Assembly: GCF_002902755.1 (NCBI RefSeq)
Contig: NZ_PPRS01000013.1
Coordinates: 1 to 64,000, forward strand
Origin: Mammaliicoccus lentus
GTDB lineage: Bacteria > Bacillota > Bacilli > Staphylococcales > Staphylococcaceae
Length of the DNA stretch: 64,000 nucleotides
Reading direction: 5' to 3'
Numbering within the stretch: the stretch's first letter is position 1; the number at the start of each line of letters is the position of its first letter. Made by a program: the position numbers and the translations under genes. This document shows positions 34,128-42,120 of this stretch, piece after piece. The notes beneath the pieces were generated by a model. The model searched no databases. It was not told where the DNA came from and was given only the letters and a program-made list of their open reading frames with translations.

Positions 34128-34988
34128 ATGATATTAAAAGATCTAAACGATTCTATAGATTATATAGATAAGAATTTAACCAATGATTTGAGTTTATTCG
34201 ATATAGCAAACTTTGTTGGGTTACCCGAGCAGCATTATAGAAATATATTTATATTTCTTACTGGCGTAGGCTTATCTGAATATATAAAAAAGAGAAAATT
34301 ATATTTTGCTAACAAAGACTTATTAAATAAAGAAACTGTAACAAATGTAGCTATAAAATATGGATATTCGATTGACGGTTTTACAAAATCTTTTAAAGAG
34401 TGGAGTGGATATTTACCATCTCAAATATACGAAAACCAAGTTTTGATTTCATATCCAAAACTTTCATTTGCTATTAATGTTAAAGGAGGATTAAACATGA
34501 AAACTAGAATTGTAGAGTTGCCAAAAATTAATATAGTAGGTGTTCAAAAACGTGTGCCTATGCAATTTGAAGGTGTTAATGACGAAATTGAAAAATTAGC
34601 AAATAGTATTACTGATATGCAAAAGAAAGAAATGCATAATTTACAGAATATTGAACCTAAAGAAATCGTAAATGTTTCTTATAATGCTGATGAAGATTTT
34701 GTTAAAGAAGAAGGACATTTAACTCATATGATTGGTGTATTAACTACTGAAAATAATATCAGTGATCAACTTGATGTTATCAATATCGATAAAAGTAAAT
34801 GGATAGTCTTTGAAAACGAAGGTGAATTCCCAAAGAAATTACAAGACACATACGCTAGAATTTATTCTGAATGGTTACCAGAAACAGAATATAAGTTAGC
34901 TGATATACCAATGTTTTCATTTACTAAATTTAATGATTCAAATAAAAATATTGCTTATAGCGAGATTTGGGTTGCAGTTATTAATTAA
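34128..34988 (+). CDS. AraC-family regulator with GyrI-like effector domain
   Basis: A 286-residue two-domain protein. The N-terminal 100 residues form an AraC double helix-turn-helix (F-D-I-A-N-F-V-G-L-P-E-Q-H-Y and T-N-V-A-I-K-Y-G-Y-S-I-D-G-F). The C-terminal part (about 125-286) is a GyrI-like small-molecule-binding domain, as in Rob/SoxS-like and Cass2-type sensors (V-E-L-P-K-I-N-I-V-G-V-Q). The start is set at ATG 34128 because an AAAGGTGA site lies 6 bp before it. It probably binds a hydrophobic or cationic compound and adjusts a transporter gene; no target is adjacent. Confidence 0.75.
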   Translation: MILKDLNDSIDYIDKNLTNDLSLFDIANFVGLPEQHYRNIFIFLTGVGLSEYIKKRKLYFANKDLLNKETVTNVAIKYGYSIDGFTKSFKEWSGYLPSQIYENQVLISYPKLSFAINVKGGLNMKTRIVELPKINIVGVQKRVPMQFEGVNDEIEKLANSITDMQKKEMHNLQNIEPKEIVNVSYNADEDFVKEEGHLTHMIGVLTTENNISDQLDVINIDKSKWIVFENEGEFPKKLQDTYARIYSEWLPETEYKLADIPMFSFTKFNDSNKNIAYSEIWVAVIN

Positions 34989-35183
34989 TCTTTAGTATTT
35001 TGATTTATGATTTTCAATAAAGTACCTAAGATTTAACAAAATAAAAAATCCACCAATAAAATTTGGTGACTACTTTCATTCACTATTTCTATTTTTAGAA
35101 GTGAAAAGATAAAAGATGCTTATTAAATTATAACAAGCTTTTATGCTGAGAAAATTTATTGATCGTTGAGAAGAAACTCTTAA

Positions 35184-35250
35184 CAAAACTTGTAGACGAA
35201 TGGTCGGCTTCATAGCTCTTGCTATGCCGACCATTCGTCTACAAGTTTTG
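35184..35250. repeat. 25-bp perfect inverted repeat with an inner stem
   Basis: Arms 35184-35208 and 35226-35250 are exact reverse complements (core GTAGACGAATGGTCGGC). Inside, ATAGC pairs with GCTAT. The element is GC-richer than its surroundings and has no long T run on the plus strand. Confidence 0.88.
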
Positions 35251-35287
35251 GGAATATTAAGGTTTTGGAGGCTCAACTTCAATAAAG
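35243..35287 (+). repeat. 45-bp direct repeat, copy A
   Basis: It starts AAGTTTTGGGA and ends CTCAACTTCAATAAAG. It differs from copy B (35881-35925) at three of 45 positions. It overlaps the right end of the 25-bp inverted repeat. Confidence 0.8.
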
Positions 35288-35367
35288 TAATATTTAGTAA
35301 TATATACTTTGGAAATGGGATAATGAAATATTATACTGTTATATAATAAATCAAAGGAGTGGTGAAT

Positions 35368-35784
35368 ATGAATGGTAAAGAAATATATAATTTATGGATT
35401 GAAGCTTGGAATAACGATATAGACTTATTAGATGAAATTGCTGATGATAGTTGTACAGTTCATCAATCAAGAATTGATGAACAAGATTCAGAAATACTTA
35501 AAGGCCCTAGCGCGTTAAAAGAGATGATTAATACAAGTAGATATTATTTTAGAGAATATAAAATGAAATTAGTAATAGGGCCTATTAGTGAAGATAATTA
35601 TATTTCAGCTAGATGGAATTTTACTGGTATTTATAATGGTAATATGGAAGGTGCGAAAGCAAAAGAAGGGACAAAGATAAGTTTTGATGGAACAGATATT
35701 TTTTATTTAGAGAATGAAAAGATAAAAGACTATTAGGTTTCTTCAAACGAAATAAGCTTTATGAAACAATTAAAAGCTTTGTAG
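35368..35784 (+). pseudogene. SnoaL-like/NTF2-fold protein gene with a late amber codon
   Basis: The frame from ATG 35368 (AAAGGAG site 8 bp upstream) encodes an NTF2/SnoaL-like protein: N-L-W-I-E-A-W-N-N near the N terminus, then S-C-T-V-H-Q-S and a beta-rich C-terminal half. A TAG at 35734-35736 ends it after K-I-K-D-Y, where the family usually continues with Trp. Past the TAG the same frame reads V-S-S-N-E-I-S-F-M-K-Q-L-K-A-L and stops at 35782. This points to a TGG to TAG change that removes the last helix. The 122-residue product may still fold. Function is unknown. Confidence 0.6.
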
Positions 35785-35880
35785 ATCAATAGAAAAACTT
35801 GATCTAATTAGACCAAGTTTTTTGATAGTCTTTTATTATTAACAAAATAAAAAGAAGTTGCTTACACCCCTACCAAAATT

Positions 35881-35925
35881 AAGTTTTGGGATTATTAAGG
35901 GTTTGGAGACTCAACTTCAATAAAG
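35881..35925 (+). repeat. 45-bp direct repeat, copy B
   Basis: The second copy of the 35243-35287 repeat, 638 bp downstream. It ends 3 bp from the stop codon of the XRE gene. The large hairpin next to copy A is reduced here to CCAAAA/TTTTGG. Confidence 0.8.
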
Positions 35926-35927
35926 CA

Positions 35928-36374
35928 TTACTTATACTTTTTGCTTAATATATCAGTACCAATAGCTCCAATAATCATTAAAAATAGTGGCCCGAATGAA
36001 TAAATTATAGACCCTGATAAGAAAACAATTTCGTTACCAGTTACTTTAGTAATTATAAATACAATTATTTTTGCAATTATGAATATCAAACCTATAAAAA
36101 TTAAAATATCAAAGAAAGATTTCCATTTTGGGTATTTTAATTTTTTGCTGTCTTGAATTATTTTATTTTTCAAGTAATCATCTCCTTTTAAAAGCTCATC
36201 TACTGTGATATTGAATATTTCACTTATTTTTAGGAGTGTTTCAATATTTGGATACCCTTTTTCGTTTTCCCATTTCGAAATTGATTGTCGACTTATGTTT
36301 AATTGTTCTGCTAATTCTTCTTGAGATAAATGGGCTTCTATTCTTTTCTTTTTTAGTATTTTATGAAAATCCAT
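35928..36374 (-). CDS. XRE-family regulator with C-terminal membrane helices
   Basis: A 148-residue protein. The helix-turn-helix domain occupies residues 1-65 (L-S-Q-E-E-L-A-E-Q-L-N-I-S-R-Q-S-I-S-K-W-E). A basic linker and two transmembrane helices (about 88-110 and 120-142) follow. Membrane-tethered XRE regulators often sense envelope or peptide signals. The ribosome site is AAGGAGG. No target gene is obvious next door. Confidence 0.75.
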   Translation of the reverse strand: MDFHKILKKKRIEAHLSQEELAEQLNISRQSISKWENEKGYPNIETLLKISEIFNITVDELLKGDDYLKNKIIQDSKKLKYPKWKSFFDILIFIGLIFIIAKIIVFIITKVTGNEIVFLSGSIIYSFGPLFLMIIGAIGTDILSKKYK

Positions 36375-36517
36375 TATTATAACCTCCTTGTTAAAATATT
36401 TTAAATATACTTTAAGTGTTTTGTAAGAATCTTATAGTTGCAGTATGTAACCGTAAAGTAGCATTAGGATAATTCAAATATATTTGTGAATAAAGTTATA
36501 AATAAAACCCTAAAAAA

Positions 36518-36554
36518 AAGTCGTTCCACCTCCGACCAAAGAAGAGAACGACTT
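36518..36554 (-). terminator. Terminator hairpin downstream of marR-MFS
   Basis: The AAGTCGTTC/GAACGACTT arms are followed on the minus strand by an eight-T run. It lies about 150 bp past the MFS stop, so it is a second stop site for that transcript. Confidence 0.65.
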
Positions 36555-36639
36555 ACTAACTAAATAATTTAATTATATTTTGATGTTACTTGATTATACT
36601 CAAAAACTCAAGATTTAAAATTTTAATAGACAGAATAAA

Positions 36640-36697
36640 ATAGGGAGCGTTACAGAATCTCATTTCACTAAAAGATTTCTGTTCCGCTCCCTTCTCT
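36640..36697 (-). repeat. Dispersed palindromic repeat core, diverged copy
   Basis: On the minus strand it reads GGGAGCGGAACAGAAATC, then a spacer, then GAGATTCTGTAACGCTCCC. This is the same layout as the 21649-21696 core. It begins 4 bp after the MFS stop and can act as a terminator. Confidence 0.6.
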
Positions 36698-36700
36698 TTT

Positions 36701-37888
36701 TTAATTAACTGCTTTTTGTGTCTTAATCATATGTAGGAAGTAATAGCTTACTAATCCTACTAAGGCTACAATAGCCATTGCGAAGTATAGTCCTGAATAT
36801 CCTATTGAGTTTGTAAAGTTACCTAATACATATGGTCCAAAGCCCAATCCGAAGTCTAGACCTATAAAGTATGTTGAAGTTGCTAATCCCATTTTTTCTA
36901 TTGGAGATACTTTGATAACCAACGCTTGGAAGATTGATTGTAAATTCCCAAAGCCTAATCCTACAAATGCGCCTGCTATTAATAATACTAATCCACTGTT
37001 TGCTATACTGATGAGGAATAGTCCTAATACTAAACAAATAAATGCTGGGATGGTTACAATATTCTCCCCTCTTTGATCCATAATTCTACCTGTAAATGGT
37101 CGTGTTAGTAGAATTGCAATAGCGTATACAACGAAGAAGAAACTTGCTGCATCTACTAGATTATTTTCTTGTGCGAAGAATTGAATAAATGAAAGTACTG
37201 AAGAATATGCAATACTCACAATAACAACAACAATTGCTATCGGTAATGCATGAACTGAGAAGAAGTCCGTTAGTTTAAATCCTTTTTTAGTTTCATTTTG
37301 TACTGCTACCGGTGTTTCTATCTTCATAAATATTGACATTACAAATGCGATAACAATTAAAGTTGTACAAATTATAAATAATCCTTCCATTGGTATGTGT
37401 TGATATAAGATCAGCCCTATAAACGGCCCTATAGCCGTCCCTAGTACCATACTTAAGCTGTACATACTTATACCTTCACTACGTCTATCCGCAGGTGTTA
37501 TATAAGCTGCTATTGTCCCTGTTGCAGTACTTGCAATACCGCTGGCAGCTCCGTTAATAATACGTACAATTAATAGTAATGCGAATGACGATGCAGAAAC
37601 TAAATATAATCCATTAGTAATAACTAATAATAAACCTCCGATTACTAATACTTTTTTCGTTCCCAATATGTTGATATATTTACCAGTTATAAATCTACCA
37701 ACTAAAGAACCCACAATAAATAGTCCTGATGCTAGTCCTGCTAAGCTATCGGAAACGTGAAAAGTTTCTTTACTATATCCACCTACTGTAACTAATAATA
37801 AATACATAGATAAAAAGATAAAGAAACTAATAACAAAGTTAAATATAAAATCTTTTGTCCATATAGGATGTTTAATTTGATTACTCAC
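36701..37888 (-). CDS. MFS transporter (drug/metabolite efflux type)
   Basis: A 395-residue protein with 12 hydrophobic segments and the motif-A-like loop G-R-F-I-T-G-K-Y-I (about 63-71). It belongs to the major facilitator superfamily. It starts at GTG (37888), overlapping the marR stop by 1 bp, so it is co-translated with the MarR regulator. That arrangement is typical of an efflux pump under its own MarR repressor. The substrate is not known. Confidence 0.8.
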   Translation of the reverse strand: MSNQIKHPIWTKDFIFNFVISFFIFLSMYLLLVTVGGYSKETFHVSDSLAGLASGLFIVGSLVGRFITGKYINILGTKKVLVIGGLLLVITNGLYLVSASSFALLLIVRIINGAASGIASTATGTIAAYITPADRRSEGISMYSLSMVLGTAIGPFIGLILYQHIPMEGLFIICTTLIVIAFVMSIFMKIETPVAVQNETKKGFKLTDFFSVHALPIAIVVVIVSIAYSSVLSFIQFFAQENNLVDAASFFFVVYAIAILLTRPFTGRIMDQRGENIVTIPAFICLVLGLFLISIANSGLVLLIAGAFVGLGFGNLQSIFQALVIKVSPIEKMGLATSTYFIGLDFGLGFGPYVLGNFTNSIGYSGLYFAMAIVALVGLVSYYFLHMIKTQKAVN

Positions 37889-38319
37889 TACTCCGTTGCC
37901 TCCTCAATTAAATAATTTCGAAATTGGTTTAACAATTCCTCTGCTTTTAATAACTCTTGTTCATCTGCACCTATTGCTTCAAAACATTTATTCTGAAATT
38001 CTAAGACTTGTTCATAAATTTCTTTATGCATTGCTTCGCCTTTTTCAGTTAATGTTAAAAACTTTTCTCGTTTATCTTCTTTACTGTTAATGGCTTGAAC
38101 AAGGTTAAAATCAATAAGCTTTTTGATTATTTTACGAGCTGTAGGTTTTTCTATAAAAGAACGCTTGGACACTTGTACGAGTGTTGTAGGTTGATTCCCT
38201 GCAATATCACGTAAGACTCTATACTGAGCTGCATATAAATCATATGGCTCTAAAATCACATTAATGTGATGTATATATGGCCTATAAACGTTTATGTAAC
38301 TATTAAAAAAATTATTCAT
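37888..38319 (-). CDS. MarR-family transcriptional regulator
   Basis: A 143-residue winged-helix dimer protein. Its DNA-binding part holds S-K-R-S-F-I-E-K-P-T-A-R-K-I-I-K-K-L and the wing segment S-K-E-D-K-R-E-K-F-L-T-L-T-E-K-G (about 91-106), both typical of MarR. It is first in an operon with an MFS pump. A palindrome at 38351-38367 just upstream is the likely operator, giving ligand-controlled self-repression. Confidence 0.82.
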   Translation of the reverse strand: MNNFFNSYINVYRPYIHHINVILEPYDLYAAQYRVLRDIAGNQPTTLVQVSKRSFIEKPTARKIIKKLIDFNLVQAINSKEDKREKFLTLTEKGEAMHKEIYEQVLEFQNKCFEAIGADEQELLKAEELLNQFRNYLIEEATE

Positions 38320-38350
38320 TCTTTTATACCGCCTTTTCTCATAAAAATAA

Positions 38351-38367
38351 AGTTAGCTTTGCTAACT
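38351..38367 (-). promoter_or_regulatory. Candidate MarR operator
   Basis: AGTTAGC-TTT-GCTAACT is a perfect 7-bp inverted repeat 32 bp upstream of the MarR start, at a promoter-blocking position. Confidence 0.5.
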
Positions 38368-38483
38368 AATACTACGCTATTCTACTCCTCTCAAATATTT
38401 ATGTCAACATGCTTTTCTAATTACAACATTACATAAGCAATTTTTACTATAATGGAATTAAATGATTAATAGGAGGAGAAAAG

Positions 38484-39674
38484 ATGCTAGAACATTTATT
38501 TAATAAGTTAAATGATAAAGAAGAAGAAATGATAGCCATCAGAAGATATTTACATGAGAACCCTGAATTATCTTTTGAAGAAGAACAAACAGCTAAATAT
38601 ATTGCTGACTTTTATCAAGATAAAGATGCTATTGTAGAGACAAATATAAGCGGAGAAAATATACATGGCATTAAAGTAACGATTGATTCTGGTAATCCTG
38701 GCAAGACACTTGCGTTAAGAGCGGATTTCGATGCCCTGCCTATTAAAGAAGATACTGGTTTAGAATTCTCATCTAAAAATGAGGGTATCATGCATGCTTG
38801 TGGGCATGATGCGCATACAGCGTATTTAATGATTCTTGCAGAATGTTTAATAGAAATGAAAGATAAATTGAACGGAAAAATTGTTATCATACATCAACCA
38901 GCTGAAGAAAAACCTCCAGGTGGCGCACAATATTTAATTAAGGATGGCATATTGGATGGCGTAGATAATGTTATAGGTGTACACGTTATGAGTACTATGC
39001 CTGCTAACAACGTTTATTACCGAGAAGGAAATGTTCAATCTGGACGCAACTTTTTCAAATTGAAAATCACTGGTAAAGGTGGACATGGTTCTTCTCCACA
39101 TTTAGCTAACGATCCAATTGTCGCTGCTAGTAGTTTCGTTATGTCAATACAAACAATAGTATCAAGAAGGTTGAATCCATTTGATATGGGCGTTATTTCA
39201 ATAGGATCATTTGATGGAAAAGGACAATTTAATATCATTAAAAATGAGGTTGAACTAGAAGGTGATGTTAGAGGAATGAATGATGATGCCCTTGAATTAA
39301 TGGAAAATGAAATTAAAAGAATAGCCCATGGATTAGAGGCAATGTATGGCGTTGACTGTGACTTACAATATACAAATGATTACCCAGTATTATATAACGA
39401 TCCAAGTTTAACAAAACAAGTTGTACAATCTATTGAATCAGCAAATATTCCCGAAGTTAATGAAGTTATAAGATGTGAACCACAGCCACCTTCAGAAGAC
39501 TTTGCATACTATGCTGAAGAGTTACCGTCTACATTTTTCTATGTCGGAGCAAGTCCAAAAGATAAAGAAACATATGCCCACCATCACCCAAAATTTGATA
39601 TTGATGAAAGCGCAATGCTGATTGCAGCTAAAACAGTTGCTGCTGCTACAGTAGATTATTTAGGTGAAAAATAA
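38484..39674 (+). CDS. M20-family amidohydrolase (hippurate/N-acyl amino acid hydrolase type)
   Basis: A 396-residue zinc peptidase-fold enzyme. Visible motifs are A-D-F-D-A-L-P (about 79-85), H-A-C-G-H-D-A-H-T (about 108-116) with metal ligands, and E-K-P-P-G-G-A (about 141). A dimerisation lid domain occupies about 185-295. It removes an acyl group from an N-acyl amino acid or opens a related amide. The start has a GGAGGAG site. It stands alone between the MarR operon and a tandem repeat array. Confidence 0.85.
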   Translation: MLEHLFNKLNDKEEEMIAIRRYLHENPELSFEEEQTAKYIADFYQDKDAIVETNISGENIHGIKVTIDSGNPGKTLALRADFDALPIKEDTGLEFSSKNEGIMHACGHDAHTAYLMILAECLIEMKDKLNGKIVIIHQPAEEKPPGGAQYLIKDGILDGVDNVIGVHVMSTMPANNVYYREGNVQSGRNFFKLKITGKGGHGSSPHLANDPIVAASSFVMSIQTIVSRRLNPFDMGVISIGSFDGKGQFNIIKNEVELEGDVRGMNDDALELMENEIKRIAHGLEAMYGVDCDLQYTNDYPVLYNDPSLTKQVVQSIESANIPEVNEVIRCEPQPPSEDFAYYAEELPSTFFYVGASPKDKETYAHHHPKFDIDESAMLIAAKTVAAATVDYLGEK

Positions 39675-39707
39675 TTTAGTTATGATAAAACTAGCAATAA
39701 AGCAACC

Positions 39708-39955
39708 TGGGTGATAATTGTCATGGTAAATCTTATAAAGGCGTCTGTAGTTGGATTATTGTCTTACTTAATCCAATAAAGGGTGCTCTACTTGGATTAT
39801 TGTCATACTTAATCCAATAAAGAGTGGTCTATTTGGATTATTGTTCTAGTTAATCCAATAAGAGTGTCTGTACTTGGATTATTGTCTTAATAAATCCAAT
39901 AAGAAGGTGTCTACTTGGATTATTGTCTTAGTAAATCCAACAATAATATCAACTC
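39708..39955. repeat. 41-bp tandem array of palindromic units
   Basis: TTGGATTATTGT recurs at 39751, 39792, 39833, 39874 and 39915, exactly 41 bp apart each time. Each unit contains TTGGATTA and TAATCCAA (or AAATCCAA) arms, so every unit is a palindrome. A degenerate unit precedes (about 39708-39750). The variable part is the ~12 bp after the palindrome. It lies in the gap between two convergent genes. Confidence 0.92.
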
Positions 39956-39979
39956 TTGCCTTTTGATTAATCCCATCCA

Positions 39980-40014
39980 AAAAAGAGCTAAGGATTTATG
40001 CCCTAGCTCTTTTT
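39980..40014. terminator. Bidirectional terminator after the tandem array
   Basis: The AAAAAGAGCTA/TAGCTCTTTTT arms surround a 13-nt loop; T runs lie on both strands, and the genes on both sides converge. Confidence 0.8.
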
Positions 40015-40016
40015 AT

Positions 40017-41318
40017 TTACACACTCTTATCTTTTCTTTTAGGATACCCAACGATTATGGATACTATGCCACAAACGACGAGTAAATAAGGATAAAATGA
40101 ATATGGTATCAATGAGACACTTGAAATGCCTGCAACACTTGTTGCTGCTAACACTTGGCCTCCATAAGGTATGATACCTTGCACACTACTTGCGAATATA
40201 TCTAGTATGCTGGCAGACTTCCGGGCGTCAATTTCATAATCTTCCGAGATTTCTTTTGCTAAAGGTCCAGCAGTTATAATAGCAATTGTATTATTAGCTG
40301 TAGCGAAGTTTGTTGTAGTTACTAAACTTGCTATACCAAACTCTGCTCCCTTTTTAGTTTTAACTCGACTTGTTACAGTATTGAGCAACCATTGAATACC
40401 GCCTTGATATTGAATCATTCCGATAATACCTCCGATGAATAGAGCTATCATCGCTATATCTTGCATACCTATTAAACCGTCAGATATGGCTTTTAAGTTT
40501 TCATTAATTGTAAAGGATCCTGTGGTCAATCCGATAAAGCTTGCAATTACAACACCTAACACTAACACCATTAAAACATTCATACCACATAAAGCGGCGA
40601 TTAATACAAATAAATAAGGTATCACTTTAACTAAAGAATAGCCGCCTTGACTTGTTTCTGCTATACCTAAATCTTTAGTTAGAAACCAAAGAATAACAAC
40701 TGTCATAATCGCTCCGGGTAAGACAATGAAAAAGTTCACTTTAAATTTGTCACCCATTTTAGTTTTTTGAGTTCTAACAGCTGCAATAGTTGTATCAGAT
40801 ATCATCGATAAGTTATCTCCAAACATTGCGCCACCTACAACTGTTGCTATCGATAAGGCAATTGAGATATCTGTTGACTCAGAAATACCAACACCTACAG
40901 GGGCCAATGCTGCTACTGTCCCCATGGATGTACCCATCGCAACTGAGATAAAAGCACCTACGATGAATAAACCAGCTAGTAAAAATTGAGGTGGAATTAA
41001 TGATAAACCAAGGTTTACAGTCGAACTTACCGCTCCCATTGCTTCAGCCGTTTCACTAAACGCTCCAGCAAATAAAAATACAAATACCATTAATAAAATA
41101 TTAGGGTGGCCTGCCCCTTTTGTAAATATGTCTATTTTTTTCGTTAAATTAGTTTTTGGATAAATAATAAATGCAAAAACGGTTGAAATCAATAAAGCAA
41201 CATTTATTGGTAGAAAATTAAAATCACTTGTAATAATACCTGTACCTATAAACAAAGCAACAAATACTATTAAAGGTGATAGTGCCCAAAACGATGATTT
41301 TTTATTTATTTGTTCCAT
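40017..41318 (-). CDS. NhaC-family Na+/H+ antiporter (second paralogue)
   Basis: A 433-residue membrane protein with about 11 helices. The segment G-G-A-M-F-G-D-N-L-S-M-I-S-D-T-T-I-A-A (about 161-179) is the family signature, parallel to the G-D-K-M-S-P-L-S-D-T-T segment of the gene at 11835. It exchanges Na+ for H+, or a metabolite pair such as malate/lactate as known for some NhaC relatives. It is monocistronic with a GGAG ribosome site. Confidence 0.85.
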   Translation of the reverse strand: MEQINKKSSFWALSPLIVFVALFIGTGIITSDFNFLPINVALLISTVFAFIIYPKTNLTKKIDIFTKGAGHPNILLMVFVFLFAGAFSETAEAMGAVSSTVNLGLSLIPPQFLLAGLFIVGAFISVAMGTSMGTVAALAPVGVGISESTDISIALSIATVVGGAMFGDNLSMISDTTIAAVRTQKTKMGDKFKVNFFIVLPGAIMTVVILWFLTKDLGIAETSQGGYSLVKVIPYLFVLIAALCGMNVLMVLVLGVVIASFIGLTTGSFTINENLKAISDGLIGMQDIAMIALFIGGIIGMIQYQGGIQWLLNTVTSRVKTKKGAEFGIASLVTTTNFATANNTIAIITAGPLAKEISEDYEIDARKSASILDIFASSVQGIIPYGGQVLAATSVAGISSVSLIPYSFYPYLLVVCGIVSIIVGYPKRKDKSV

Positions 41319-41464
41319 TGGAATCTCCTTATTGTTAACTTTAATACTTCAAAAGATTACATGACATCATACTATACGTCAAATTATTTTTTTGATGATT
41401 AGATTATTTATTTTAGGCAATATCATATATAATAGTGGTTAAATAATATTGAAGGGGTTATACG

Positions 41465-42061
41465 ATGATTATAAGCAATACTGTGAATAGCTTTATACAC
41501 AACCATCAATTAACAAAATCATCATTTGAATTATACTATACGAGATATTTTAATGAATTCTCAAATGCTGGTAAATATGTTGATAATCTTGTATCAGCTC
41601 TTCCTTATACTATTCCAAAAATCGAAAATGACATTCGAAATATATCACATGTAAACGATCAGCTCGTACACATTATATTTGATATTCGTTTGCTGTTTTT
41701 AAAACAATATAAAGTTTATTTGCAACCTAATATCTACTTTTTAATTGGTGACTATCAAGATTTTGGCACCATCCCTACAAAATCTTCAACAACATTATTT
41801 TTATTTATAGAAAAGTTATCCGAACGCGTTGATGATTTATATGCAATGGTCGCCTATTACTTCACTAAATTATACATACATCAAACAGAGTATATTCAAC
41901 ACTTCTTCAATGAACAAACTCAAATTAAATACCCTAATATGCTTTTAGAAGAAATAGCAACTTTAGGCATCATGCGGCAATTAGATATTAATTATCCTTT
42001 TATGTCAGATTCAAATTATAATAAAATACAAAAATTAGAACAAGAACTACATTATATATAA
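41465..42061 (+). CDS. Hypothetical protein, 198 residues
   Basis: I do not recognise it. The protein is mostly helical, rich in Tyr, Phe and Ile, without a signal peptide or clear membrane helix. Segments such as Y-F-L-I-G-D-Y-Q-D-F-G-T and a mid-chain L-S-E-R-V-D-D-L-Y-A-M-V-A-Y-Y recall the layout of metallopeptidase-like (DUF2268-type) proteins, but no HExxH is present, so no enzyme function is claimed. A GAAGGGG ribosome site precedes the ATG. It faces an RNPP-like regulator gene. Confidence 0.6.
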   Translation: MIISNTVNSFIHNHQLTKSSFELYYTRYFNEFSNAGKYVDNLVSALPYTIPKIENDIRNISHVNDQLVHIIFDIRLLFLKQYKVYLQPNIYFLIGDYQDFGTIPTKSSTTLFLFIEKLSERVDDLYAMVAYYFTKLYIHQTEYIQHFFNEQTQIKYPNMLLEEIATLGIMRQLDINYPFMSDSNYNKIQKLEQELHYI

Positions 42062-42066
42062 CTTCA

Positions 42067-42115
42067 AAAGGAATGGAAGTGAGACAGATATATACGTCTC
42101 AACCTCCACTCCTTT
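42067..42115. terminator. Bidirectional terminator between converging genes
   Basis: AAAGGAATGGAAGTGAGAC pairs imperfectly with GTCTCAACCTCCACTCCTTT. It lies right after the 198-residue gene and next to the stop of the XRE/TPR gene. Confidence 0.7.
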
Positions 42116-42120
42116 ATTTT

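Larger units (their letters stand above)
34989..35367. other. Repeat-bearing interval before the SnoaL-like gene
   Basis: A 379-bp stretch with no gene. It holds a small CACCAA/TTGGTG hairpin near 35049-35066, the 25-bp hairpin at 35184-35250 and the first copy of a 45-bp direct repeat at 35243-35287. Confidence 0.6.
36375..36700. other. Interval between the XRE gene and the MFS gene
   Basis: A 326-bp region with no gene: the XRE promoter region, a terminator hairpin at 36518-36554 and a dispersed palindromic repeat core at 36640-36697. Confidence 0.55.

Noticed and set aside
39708-39955. CRISPR array
   Set aside because: The repeats are regular, but the units are 41 bp in total with only about 12 bp of variable sequence and no cas genes are nearby. 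Real spacers would be 30 bp or more.
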